From Mangifera indica (Eukaryota; Streptophyta; Magnoliopsida; Sapindales; Anacardiaceae), in contig NC_058151.1 in assembly GCF_011075055.1 (NCBI RefSeq), positions 558,001 to 622,000 of the forward strand: a stretch of 64,000 nucleotides of DNA. The letters run 5' to 3'. The notes beneath the pieces are model-generated. The model was not told the origin of the DNA. It was given only the letters and a program-made list of their open reading frames with translations, and made no database searches. Below are positions 10,753 to 22,056 of the stretch, one piece after another. The position numbers and the translations under genes are program-made. Each line of letters begins with the position of its first letter. Position 1 is the first letter of the stretch.

Positions 10753-12159
10753 GAGAAGGAAAGAAGCACAGAGAGAAAGGAAGCGCGAAATTGAAGAGAT
10801 GTAGAAAATGGGAGAAGAAATTAGAAGAGGATAAGATAGTAATTATAAAGAAAGCTAGGGGTTACTTAATAAAATTTATTTTTACCACATGAACCACCTA
10901 ATTTTTAAAATCCTTTTAGGGCCTTATAGTTTCAAATTATTCCAACAAGTGGGAGAGAGTCCCTTATCTTGCAAAATGAGGGAAATTTAAATTGCTATAC
11001 ATTATATATTGCTATTGATCTCGATTTGTTGAACATATGATAGTAAATTAAAATATAAATTTGATAATACATTTATCTTTATTAGAAAGAATACAACTTT
11101 CATTTATTAGAAAAATGAGTATTTAAAAACATGAGCCTATGCGATAAAAAATATATATTATAAATTGCAAGTTTATAAATATGTTTGATAAAATTATTTT
11201 AATCTTTGTTTAAACAATTTATCAATGATAGTAATTAATTTGAATTGATTTTTTGACCGAGTTAAGGTTTAATTTGAATCTAAAATCAGTGGTAAAAACC
11301 AAATTGAAGCTTGCTTGTTGGACTCACTTAATAATTGTGTATATTTTTAATAATTTATACACTAACATGGACTTTTTTGAGTATTCTAAGAATCATAGGG
11401 TTCACTTGTTACTAATGTTGACATTAAGGGATTCTTTAATTCTCTATTTAAATCTTTTTGGGCTATGAGTCCATTGGACCTTTGTAGCTGATGGTTTGGG
11501 AAATGGGCTAACAAAATATGGGCTTTTGGGAATTTAAGTCTAGTGTTTTAATTACATCTGAATTATAAATTGTCAGTATTATTTACTATTGCACTATTTT
11601 CCCATTGTTGAAGCCGTCGGAATGCATAAAAAAGAAGACGAAGAAGGAAAAAATCATCAGAAAAGAAATTGTCAAAAACCCAATATCATTGAAGAAAAAG
11701 AAAAATTATTGAAAAAACGAAAAATTTGAAAGAGAAAATGAAATTTGTCGATGAGTAATTGGATTTGACTCATCTCGATTTGAACTCAAGTGAGTCTATC
11801 TCAACTTGAATCGGCTCTTTTTGAGCTAAGATCAAATTAGTTTAATTTAGATTTAATATTTTTTTTCTTTTTTAATGAAATAGTTCCAAATTTGAGTTGA
11901 TTTGGGAACTTGTTTTGGATTCCCTAATTTGGCCCATTTAATAGATTCACTCAAAAAGGGTCCAACTTAGTCCAATAATGAAATATTCAAGCATGTCAAA
12001 AAGAGTTTCGAGCACATCATACCCATTTCTTCGACATTCCCATTTAAATTTTATTTCTTTTATTTATTATTTTCATTTGAGTGATGTCATGTGTTCGGTA
12101 TCAAATCAAATACCAATGAAGATATATTATTATTTGATTAGATATTAATTTATCTTTAA
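10753..12159. other. Upstream region of TTI1 and intergenic DNA
   Basis: Bases 10753-10860 are the presumed 5' UTR and proximal promoter of TTI1 on the minus strand; no clear TATA box was seen. The rest is AT-rich and holds no gene. Between 11590 and 11720 a GAAGAAGAAAA-rich stretch resembles the interior of the hAT-like relic at 24.8-25.4 kb. Confidence 0.35.
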
Positions 12160-12167
12160 TTTAAAAT

Positions 12168-12471
12168 TAGGATTAGATTCAAACCGAATTGAGTCTAGCT
12201 TGAACTCGATTCGATTTATATATAGTTGAACTTAAGTTTGAGCTCGTGAAAGTCAAGCTCGAATTTAGTTTGACTCATTTTTTGTTATTAAAACGACATC
12301 ATTTTAATACATATTAGATAAAATGACATTTTTTTATATCAAAATTTTTAATTAAAAAATTTGGTAAGTAGCTTGAGATCAAGCTCGACCGAGCTTGTAT
12401 AGGATTGACTCGTTTTAGGCTCATTCAAGTCAAGCTCAAGCTTAAATGAACTCAGTTCGAGTCTAACCCTA
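12168..12471. mobile_element. Diverged hAT-like MITE of the same family as 2521-2856
   Basis: A 304-bp element starts TAGGATTAGATTCAAACC and ends with the inverted complement GTTCGAGTCTAACCCTA. Flanks TTTAAAAT (12160-12167) and TTTGAAAT (12472-12479) agree at 7 of 8 positions, as an aged hAT target duplication would. The arms contain GAGCTCG and AAGCTCGA motifs. Two near-palindromes, at 12290-12305 (AAAACGACATCATTTT) and from 12320, occupy the centre, as in the intact copies. Confidence 0.7.
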
Positions 12472-13866
12472 TTTGAAATCACTTAATTATCAATTAACCA
12501 GTCCGATCTCTAATTAATCTAAACCAATCCTTTCACTGAGGTAATATCGGATCCAAATAAAACATTGCTTCCAACTTTACTCTTGTGTCCATGTACTTGA
12601 AATAAATCTCTAAGTAAAAAATTTTGATAAATAAGTGGCAACCACTTTGGCAAGTTGAGAAATCTTTTTGAAGGCAAAACATTTTAAATTCTTGGTTTAA
12701 AAGTGGCAAACATTTTAAATTTTAATGGATTTGGTTTAGAAGATCTTTACCTATAACTTAGAAATATAAATATCCTATCTAGATTATTATAAAATATTAA
12801 ATTCCCCTTGTTGGTTCAACTCCTTATGAATGAATATAGTTAAGATGGCATTATCCATGTAACATTTTTTGGGGATCATTAAAAGATATTTTGACCAATT
12901 ATTTTATTAAATTGTAAGATCTACAAAGATAGGGTGTGTTTATATTATGATTTATTTTAGGCCAAAAGACTATTTACACCCAATGTTTGTTGGAATAACA
13001 TATTCTAATTCTCTAAATTTTGAAAAGTCATATTCTCATTCATCGTCTATTTCCGTTAATAAATTTTGTTACATAAAAAGGTAAGTAGTTTCTTTTGCAT
13101 AAATTTATCTATTTTCTCTTCTTCTTTTTATTATTTATTATTTTCAGTTTTTTTTTTTTTTATATTTTCCCTTTCCAAAAGTTTGGGATGAATGGTAATT
13201 TTTAAAAATCTAGGAGTGTTAGAAAATTTTTTAATAGGGATTTTGTAAATTTCAAAAAAAATTGGCATTGTTTTTTAATTTTAAAATTTTAGTATGTTTT
13301 TTATAGTTTCAAAAATAACAGTTACACCCCAAGGAATTAAAGAAAATGCAATATTTTAAAATTGAATAAAGTTTTGATTTTTTTTTTCAAATCAAAGTGA
13401 TCAAATCTTAAAGTGAGGAAAATATATCATTAATTTGATATTTATATTATGAATTAATAATAGTTTTATAATTACAATAAAAGGGCGAAACAACCGTTTC
13501 CAGAAAAATCAAACAATTTTTACTAACGAAAGTTGATGACAGATAAGATTTTGGATTTTTTAAATTTAAATAATAAAATTTTGTCATTTTATCAAACCAT
13601 AGATGAGAAATAGTTATTTAGCCTTTATTTTATGTTTTATGACTAACAGTTGGTAGATTTGATGACCACTTCATCTATATATTATGCTTCACTAACATAT
13701 CTAGAGAATGAAAAAAAACTCCAAAATAGCTTGTGACAGGATCATATTACTTTTTTATTTGGGTAATAAAGAACTTTTACTTAATCGAATCATTTTTTGT
13801 TTTTTTGTGTTTAATTGGGATTTTATTTGTTAACTTAGTTAAACTTGATTTGAATATAGCAAATAA

Positions 13867-14405
13867 GAGAAATTTTTTATCCATTCATCGACCGACAATT
13901 ATTGCTCTGAGAAAATCCAGATTAAATTTTTCATGGGAAAAAGGATTATTTTCTATCTAAATTTTAGCCAATCTAAAAGTTACTCAGAAGAGATAAAAAA
14001 TTCAAACTTTCATCCATAGTCAAATTACTGTCCAAATTTTCAGTTAGAGACAAGGGTAAAATCGTTATTTTACCTATAAACTTTGAACTTTAAAACTTTT
14101 ATCATTTTTCTCTCAAAGTTTAAAAACTAACATTTCAACTTATTCTTAAAATTTGAAAATTTTAAATTTTACTCTTAGGATTTGTTTCCTACTATGGCCA
14201 TCACCGACGATCGACTCTTTCTATCGATCTTCTTTCTCTAACTACAAAGGATGACAAAGGACAAACCTTCATCGTCTAGATCTAGACGATAAAACATCAT
14301 TTAGATCTTAAATAATAGATAAAGGACGACCTATAATTAGAGAAATTCTTGATCCATTCATCGACCTACAATTACTGCTATGAGAAAATCCAGATTAAAT
14401 TATTC
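13867..14405. repeat. Direct repeat of about 60 bp, 475 bp apart
   Basis: The segment at 13867-13935 (containing ATCCATTCATCGACC and GAGAAAATCCAGATTAAAT) recurs at 14340-14405 with about a dozen changes. The DNA between includes an imperfect inverted ATCGTCTAGATCTAGACGAT at about 14270. It may be a decayed element or a local duplication; the class is unknown. Confidence 0.5.
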
Positions 14406-15668
14406 ATGCAACAAAATTGGATGTGGATGTCACAAATGCATAATATGACAATAATTTTAGTACTCAAATCACGGTTTAACGCAACAGGGTCTGATTCCAC
14501 TTCTCACCATAATATAATTTATTGTAGGAGTGTTCAAATGGGTTTGTACTTTCAATCTTTTCAGCTATAAAATTTCAAAGTGTAGGGACCCAAAAAGTAA
14601 ATTACAAGTAATAAAATTAAATAGTTGTTAGTGGAGACTGTCACCAACCCATTAGCTATGCTTGATTTTAAATTTTATTTCTTCTCAAATTTGGAGGAAA
14701 AAAACAAATTAAATCATACCCCACCGTGGTCCTAAAGCTAGGTCTGAGTTAAGCCTACTTAATATTCTGTTTGAAATGAACGGAGTTTAAACTAGAATAA
14801 ATTTAATTTGAGTTCGAATCAAATATTAATAAATTATCAATAAATTCATTTTCTCCGAAAATTCTTTTTCTCTATTAAGTGTTTTTCTTTCTCGATTCTT
14901 TCTTTAACAATTCATTTTTCATCATTTTTAATATTTTATAAAGACTTTGTAATGATTTTATCACCAAATTTTATAAATTCAAATCAAATTTGAATTGATT
15001 CTCATATGGACTTAGTGTAACTCGAATCTACCTATTCCACCTAAAAAAAAAGGCAAACATGTTGACATCAAGTTAGGAGTACCAACCACAATGTAGACAA
15101 GTGAAAAGGAGATTGATTTTGATTTGGACATATCTTGTTCAACTTACTAAGGATGATAAATATTTTTTTATTTGATGGAATAATGGGTAGAATTGCGATA
15201 TTTCTCAAAGAGATAATTAAATGATCTGAACAGTGATTGTAACATACTTACAGTTTTCAAAAAATGTTGAGAATATTTATATTTGGAGTTTTTATTTTTT
15301 CTGGCCCTCAGGCCTAGAAAAGGATGGTTGAATCTGCAAATTAGTATCCACAAATGTTAAAGTCATTGACAGATTTATGCATGGCCATGATTATTTTGAC
15401 CATTCTTTGAGCCAATAGTGCAATACAAACATCAATCCATACACTAATTTTTCGCGCCAATTTATTTTTATAAATTAATATATTTTAATATGTGTAAATT
15501 ATTTTAAATTAAAAATAAAATAAATAATTAAATTTCCTAATTATATCAATACATATCAATTTACATGAATATATTAATAAAAAATGTAATAAGTATAATA
15601 TTATTTGTGAGAAAATCGAGACTATAACACGTGTATCATGTTTTGCCTTAAAATAATTGTATAATCGA

Positions 15669-16007
15669 GTTCTAATACTACTCTTAGATGTTATTGGGTT
15701 TCTCTCAACCTAAAAGCTGACTAAAATGTGAGAGATTCCTCACGCTTATATATTAACATAATGTCTTTTCCAACCCATATGAGACAACCAATAATCTTCT
15801 TTTCACATATTGGGTAACACTTTTTACAATCAATCATTCGAAAGAGCGATAGATCATACTTTTAGGTGAAGTTATTATATTCAAATTCTAATATCATTGT
15901 TAAGTGTTTTTGGGTTTCTCTCAACCCAAAAACTAAGAGATTAAGAATTTCTAACACTTATGTACTAACATCTAACGTCTTTTTCAATCCACTAAAATAA
16001 CCCAACA
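15669..16007. repeat. Two diverged copies of a roughly 125-bp repeat
   Basis: Copy 1 (15669-15791) and copy 2 (15884-16007) share the order: TTCTAATA, then GGGTTTCTCTCAACC, then AAAAGCT/AAAAACT, then a run reading TTCCTCAC or TTTCTAAC followed by CTTAT, and a final TTTTCCAACCCA/TTTTTCAATCCA with ACAACC/TAACCC. The look is of a dispersed repeat, perhaps an LTR or non-coding element piece. No coding remnant is present. Confidence 0.45.
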
Positions 16008-16600
16008 AAAGATGACAAACGTTACCAGTGTGAAACGTATGACTCAAAAATAAGAGAGGGCAAAATGACAAGCCATATGAGTTGCACCAAATAGAAATTA
16101 ATGTTCCCGACAAATGTCAATCACAAACTTCCTCTTGGTTGAGTAAACATATGGGAAACAGAGAGTTTTTTCAACTCCTGTCAATGGCAGCAATCACCTG
16201 AACCATGCAATAACTTTTATGGCATGCAAACCAAGTCAAATTGATTAAAAACTTGTAGTGTTCACCTATACAATAAATTCCCATCTCAAATTCAATCTTA
16301 ACATTCATATTTTCAAAGTGTAGAGACCTTAAAATATGATACATTAAGAGGAAGGGCATCACCAACCCACTCAGAAATCTTTGAATTTCTTGAGGAATGA
16401 ACAGTTTGCTTGGCGTATATGATTCAGAATTATACTGCATTTTAAAATACATATAAGATGAATGTATAGGCCTAATCATGTATTTAGTTAGAAAAGAAAC
16501 AAGAAAAAACCACTTTCTGATGTATATATGAAAAGTAGTCAATTTTGACAGGCTGATTATATCTAAGAACTACTGACTTGAAACACTGTAAAACTTTTAT

Positions 16601-18378
16601 TCAGAATACTGAATTGTGTGGTGATGAAAGCCATCCAGGGTCAAAATCTGGTTTCAGCAGTATCTCATAAGTTTCTGAGATTAGTGGCTGAGTTTCAGCT
16701 TCATTCTTGGCTGAATTTTCTTGATTTTGATCTTCATCAGTCTCCAAGCCAAGCTCAGATTCTAAGTACCGAAACCATTCCCTGCTATCGACTTCATTAT
16801 TGTTGTTGTTGTTGTTGTTGTTGTTGTTATGTCCATCGCAGGGGCTTGACGTTTGGCTTGCATCCACTTCATGTACTAATTGAGCTTCTTCATTAGATTG
16901 GAATGAGTCTAAGCTATCTAACATGTCCCAAAATTCTAAATCTGACTCCAATGGAATTTCAATCACATTGTTTGCTATGTCGGGTTTATTCACCTCTTCT
17001 AATGTGTTCATATTAAACTCATACACTTCGCCGAACTCGAAGAGTAATGAATCTGTCATGTCACTTGGCCTCGCGCTGGAGTTATGGGAAGAGCAAGAAG
17101 AAGTTGGTACTTCTGTTTGCACCTCCTCGGTGGAGTTGTTCTGTGTTAAGTCTTCAGTTTTGTCATCTTCTGTTTCGCGAGGCCTTTTGGGGGCATGACC
17201 CTCATCCCACTGGTATGTATTAAGGTCATTTTCTGCGTTACCCCTTTTGCCAGGGGACTTAAATGAGGTAGACGAAGAAGATGAACATGAGGTCAGTGAG
17301 GATTCCTTGGATTCCTGATCCGTATTAGCATCTTTCAAAGACAATTTTTTCTTCAAATGAGTGTTCCACACATTCTTAATCTCATTATCTGTTCTTCCCG
17401 GCAAATAAGATGCAATTTTTGACCACCTGGAAAAAATCAATTTGCCATAACTAGTCAAGCCAAAGCAATTCACTGACACCGAAATCAACAAGTTTTTCTA
17501 CTGCACACTTACTTGTTCCCCAGAGTCTGATGCAGTTTCATTATAGTCTCCTCTTCCTCTGCAGAGAAGTTCCCTCTTTTCACATCAGGCCTCAGGTAAT
17601 TAATCCATCTCAGTCTGCAACTTTTACCACAGCGCAACAGCCCTACAAAATGTCAAAAAGCACAAAAAATAAGTCCCATCTGCAGGCCTTGCCTTTGAAA
17701 TCCGCATTTTCTACCATTAACTTGTGTATTGATTTGTACATATACACACTTTTTTCTCATGCTTAACCTCCATTGTAGCATGAATTGGATGAAGATAAAG
17801 CTCTGTATACTAGTCAGCAGAATAAGGTTGATGGCATTGTGATGTGACCACCATTAGAGAGTTTAATTGGCAGAAAATTTTCAACTTTGACAGATGTGAC
17901 AAGTAAATATTTTCCATGCAAAGACAGAAAACTTTAGCAGGCAATTAATGCTGCAAATTCTGGTGATTTCTTTTCCTTGATGAAACAGTGACACTAAAGG
18001 TGAAAACCTGGCAGGGATTGTGACAAAATATGCGTCACAAAACAAACCCAGATTTCAAAATTTAGGTAAAAAGTTTCAAACTTTTTGGGTTCCTGTTGGT
18101 GGAGTTTGGTGAGCTTTCTGCATACTGTAAACAGACAATGAAACAGTTCTAACAAATGAACCAATCAACCCACCATGAAAAATGGAACCCAGATGTGAAG
18201 AAATGCAGAAAAATAAATGAAAGTGATTATGAGACTCACCAGCTTGTATAGGGAGAGCCCTCCAGTTATCATGGCCATGTTTCTGAATAAAAGTGATGAG
18301 CCTCAAGTCCTCTGCAGGGCTCCAAGGACCTCTCTTAACTTGGCTCTTATCACAACATGGTGCTCTTCCTTTTCCCAT
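16601..18378 (-). CDS. R2R3-MYB transcription factor, subgroup 3 (MYB58/MYB63/MYB72-like)
   Basis: Three exons: 18378-18240, 17642-17513 and 17426-16601, total 1095 bases, 364 residues, all GT-AG. Introns split the codon for Gly in R2 and for Lys in R3, the two classic R2R3-MYB intron positions. The N-terminus [20 protein letters not shown] is typical. R2 (residues about 14-64) keeps its three Trp. R3 (about 67-115) has the usual hydrophobic first anchor (GNFSAEEE) plus two Trp, and ends WNTHLKKKL. The combination [13 protein letters not shown] with [16 protein letters not shown] fits subgroup 3, whose Arabidopsis members MYB58 and MYB63 activate lignin genes through AC elements and MYB72 acts in root iron responses. 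The C-terminal half is acidic and Ser-rich with an 11-Asn run (about residue 278-288). One oddity is LPIQAG where the family has LPKQAG. From memory, MYB63 is also next to TTI1 in Arabidopsis, which favours MYB63 orthology. Confidence 0.9.
16798..16828. repeat. In-frame (TTG)n microsatellite encoding poly-Asn in the MYB
   Basis: On the plus strand about ten TTG units (AAC on the coding strand, with an AAT at one end) lie inside MYB exon 3 and encode a run of 11 asparagines in the activation region. Length is probably polymorphic between accessions. Confidence 0.85.
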
Positions 18379-18460
18379 GATGAAGAAGAAGATGATGATG
18401 ATGATTGATGATGATCAAATGTTGCTCACTCTGAACTCAAACAAGCAAGAATTTTAACTC

Positions 18461-18471
18461 TATATATATAG
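18461..18471 (-). promoter_or_regulatory. Candidate TATA box of the MYB gene
   Basis: A TATATATATA run lies 83-93 bases upstream of the MYB start codon on the minus strand, suitably placed for a 5' UTR of about 50-60 bases. The leader just before the ATG is rich in ATC/CAT trinucleotides. Confidence 0.55.
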
Positions 18472-20640
18472 AGAGAGTCTGAAAAAGAAGCCTGGCCACA
18501 CCCCACAAGAGTCATGCCCTGAAAAAGAAAATTAAGCCTTAGGTATATATAAGGCAATAAATAGAAATAAAAAAAAAAATCCTAAAAATCTTTGGAATTA
18601 ATTTTAATATCTATTGTCATGTAGATGGATTACTCTTCTCAATTTCATAGAGTTTTTCCACTCTAAGTTACCAATTTTCTTTATTCTTTTATATTATATT
18701 AATTATATATGTATTTTTTTTCCTTATTTTGAAGACATTATTTTATATATAAGGTATGCTACGTTAGTCAAATAAGTGTTGAATTTCTAGCCCTGTGTTC
18801 ACAATAAGTTGGCTTTTTTTTTCTTGTAATATTTATACGTGGGGTGGTCTCAACATCTCATATTCCAATAGGTGAATAATACTACATAAGTATTAATAGA
18901 TGTAAATAAATTAACGTGTCAAAATCACTTAATCTTATAATACGTCATCAATTTATTTTTCGTTGTTAATATCCAAGCGTGCATACTAATGTATGTGACA
19001 TATTTCCATGGATGGTATTAAACATGAGATAACCACATCATTTCCACTCAAGCTTTTTCATTCCATGTTGTACAATATGTTACCAAGAATGATGGATACT
19101 TTTTAAAATTTTTTGTGAATGTCTTGCCATTTAAGATTAAAGGCATTCTTTGGGTCTCATGATTCCTAGCCATATATATTCATTGAAATGTAAGTAGCCA
19201 AGCGCACTAGTACTCTAAATAAGAACACAAATTTATGTGAAAAACTCAATATAAGAAAAATTATGGGCAAAATAATGAAAATTTTTTCTCTTTGATTGAG
19301 AAAGATTACAATATGGAGAAAGGATTGTTTGTTTTCTGTTTTTGTTAAATACTTAATCTTAGATTACTCCTTTTTGACATACACTCATACTCTATATACG
19401 ATTTAATACAATTTTTATATAAAAACCTTACCTAGTATATACTTGATTGAGGATTTGCATCTTGAATCTACATTTTCTAAATTTGAATAACCCCCTTTAA
19501 GAATTTGGATCACCACTATATGAAATAAACATTATTCATATGTTTTGAGAAATGCTTACATAGAATAGTCTCGTCATTTTATATTTTATAGATATTATAA
19601 ACTGTCGTACATTATATATGGTTATATCTATTAAGTTTTCTATAACTATCTATTTTAGTGGTAATTTTTACTGAAAAATAAATTTTAAAATATATTATTT
19701 GTATTTATTAAATGATCTCACAAATGAGATGACAAGATTGTTGCTTTGAAAACACTTATGTTGATGACAAAAATCCCACGTTACTAGAGTCGAGGGTCTT
19801 GAATTAATATAAATTCATTCTCCGTCTTCCTTGCAAGATGTCTTATATGGGTAAAACTGTTAGGCCAACAAAATTCAAAGTAAACGATACCTTGCAACTT
19901 TAAATGATTAGTTATGTGCATATCAAAACAACATCAACATTGACTTCTTTATATAGGAGTCAATCTTTTTCTCTTTTACAATACGTCTTTTAAAGGAAAA
20001 TTCATAAAATTAATAAAAACTAAAACGAATAATACTTCACGACTTTAAACAATATTATATATAATTACAATTACAATATGGTTTTTTAAACTATCATGGT
20101 ACTAATTACAATAAGAAGCAAATTCTAGAATAATTTATATGAAATTAATATATGGTTTCTCATATAAGATGATGAAATTGTTACCAATGAATTATCTTCT
20201 GATTCAATTTACACAAGTATAGCCAATTAAGATTTTGTTGTGTCTTGCCATTCAAAGATTAAAGGAATCCTTTCAATTTCATTTGGTCTCTTTCAAATTT
20301 GGCAACAAATTTGGCAACAACAGGGTTTGTTGCCAAATCAAGCCAAGGAGGATTATTAATATATAAATTTTGGTGGGACAAGGCTTTGGATGACCGTAAA
20401 ATATAAGAAGGTAAAGAAGAAATAATAAAATTTAAAAAGGTTAATAATTTTTTTTTTTTAAGTGTTACGGATATTTTTTATATATTACAAAAAATAAAAA
20501 TCTAAATAGAGGGTTCAATTGACCCTTTTGACCCCCTCCCTCAGCCACTGGTTTGGATCAATGCATCTTATTAACTTTTATATTCAAAATTTAATTAGTC
20601 TCCATCCCTCTACATTCATACATAAATAAGCGTAAACAAT

Positions 20641-21061
20641 ATGATAGTTAAATCATATATTAAAAATTTATATTGTATATTATGTATTATATCATATGAT
20701 ACATCTTTTAAAAAAATAATATTAAAATAATAAAAATTTTCAATCATAACATCATCTTGAAAAATATTACAAACATCCCAAAATTTTAAAATTTTTTAAT
20801 ACTCCCCCTTGTCACATCATCATTTCTCTAAAAAATGTGTATCAGTCACGATATAGTAGTTGAATTGTATATTAAAATTTTAATTTTTATATAATATAGC
20901 ATGTATCATATATATGATAAACTTTTTAAAAAATAATGTTAAAATAATAAAAATTTTCAATCATAATATTACTTTAGAAAATATTGTAAACACCTCAAAA
21001 GTTTGAAATTTCTTATCCACACCCTTATCATATCATCATTTCTCTAAAAAAATATGTATCA
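20641..21061. repeat. Tandem duplication of a 210-bp AT-rich unit
   Basis: Unit 1 (20641-20850) and unit 2 (20851-21061) align along their full length: both have GTATATTA/ATGTATTATATCAT-type starts, the shared core AATAATAAAAATTTTCAATC, and both end with ATCATCATTTCTCTAAAAAA and ATGTATCA. Divergence is roughly 15-20 percent by eye. The function is unknown. Confidence 0.65.
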
Positions 21062-21790
21062 ATTCATATCAGCAAAGTTATCGATACGTATAATATGCTT
21101 ATAGTATCATATCAATTTTTAATACAACCTAAGATATGTAACTTATTCTTATATTTTGACTTATTCTTTTTGTGATCACCAAGGTTTTAGACCATTAGAC
21201 TGTAATCACTAAACAAATACAATTATAATTGTTTACTTTATTTTATACTTGAAGTAAGGTGATTAGTTTGATATATTTAATAAAAAACAATAAATTTTTA
21301 ATCCATTCAATAAAAAAATTTAAAATTTTGATATTTTTGGTAAAATAATTTTAAACTTTTATCAGTTCTATAAAAAATAAAATAAAATTTAGTAATTTCT
21401 ATTGAAATTTAAAAAAAAAAAAGTCAGTTCAATATGTAGATGTGTTGTATTCTCTTGGCATTTTACAAAGTATTCTTAACAAAATATCATGTATGAATTA
21501 TTATTAATCCCATTAGATTCAAATCTTGCTCCCTTACCTAAACAAACAAGACAATATTGTAGTCTACAAATAAGGAGTTTTTGAAGCAAATTTTCACATT
21601 GAAAAATGAAATCTTCTTTGTTTCACACTGGCTTCTGTTTAGGTAAAATGGTATTTGTATCAATATTGTTGAAAATCTTTTTGAAAATTTAATATTACTT
21701 TATTGAAATTCTCATTGCCGATCACTCTTTTTCAAGATTATATGTATTTGATCATTATTTGTCACGGGATAAATGGGTTATTAAATTTTT

Positions 21791-22056
21791 TAGGGATATA
21801 TTCAAATTGAATCGGTTATATTCGAATAAATCAAATTCAAATTAAAACTTTAGCATGATAGTTCACCTCGAGTTAGAGGGTATGTTGGTGTCATCGCAAT
21901 TGAATTATTCTTCTTTAACCATTTTTTTCTTCTTTTTTTATAATTCTTTTTCACTATTAAAGTCAGGTTAAACTTAAATTCAAATTAGTCATTTTATATT
22001 CAAACAAAGCTTGAGCTAGCGTCTATTTTAGATCAATTCAATTCGAATTTACTCTT
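21791..22056. mobile_element. Possible hAT-like MITE relic
   Basis: The left end TAGGGATATATTCAAATTGA and the inverted right end (AAGAGTAAATTCGAATTGA on the minus strand) match at about 17 of 23 positions. No clear target duplication was seen and the paired central palindromes are absent. Confidence 0.3.

Larger units (their letters stand above)
12480..16600. other. Long AT-rich intergenic region between TTI1 and MYB
   Basis: No gene is supported here. It holds the repeats listed separately at 13867-14405 and 15669-16007 and otherwise low-complexity AT-rich DNA. Short open frames at 13733, 14349 and 16171 show no recognisable domain. Confidence 0.4.

Noticed and set aside
13733..13960. 75-codon open frame, hydrophobic product
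   Set aside because: The product is low-complexity Phe/Leu/Ile sequence expected from AT-rich DNA; no family resemblance.
20297..20338. Short inverted TTGGCAACAAA/TTTGTTGCCAA motif as a microRNA precursor
   Set aside because: The stem is too short and simple, and no flanking fold-back of precursor length was seen.
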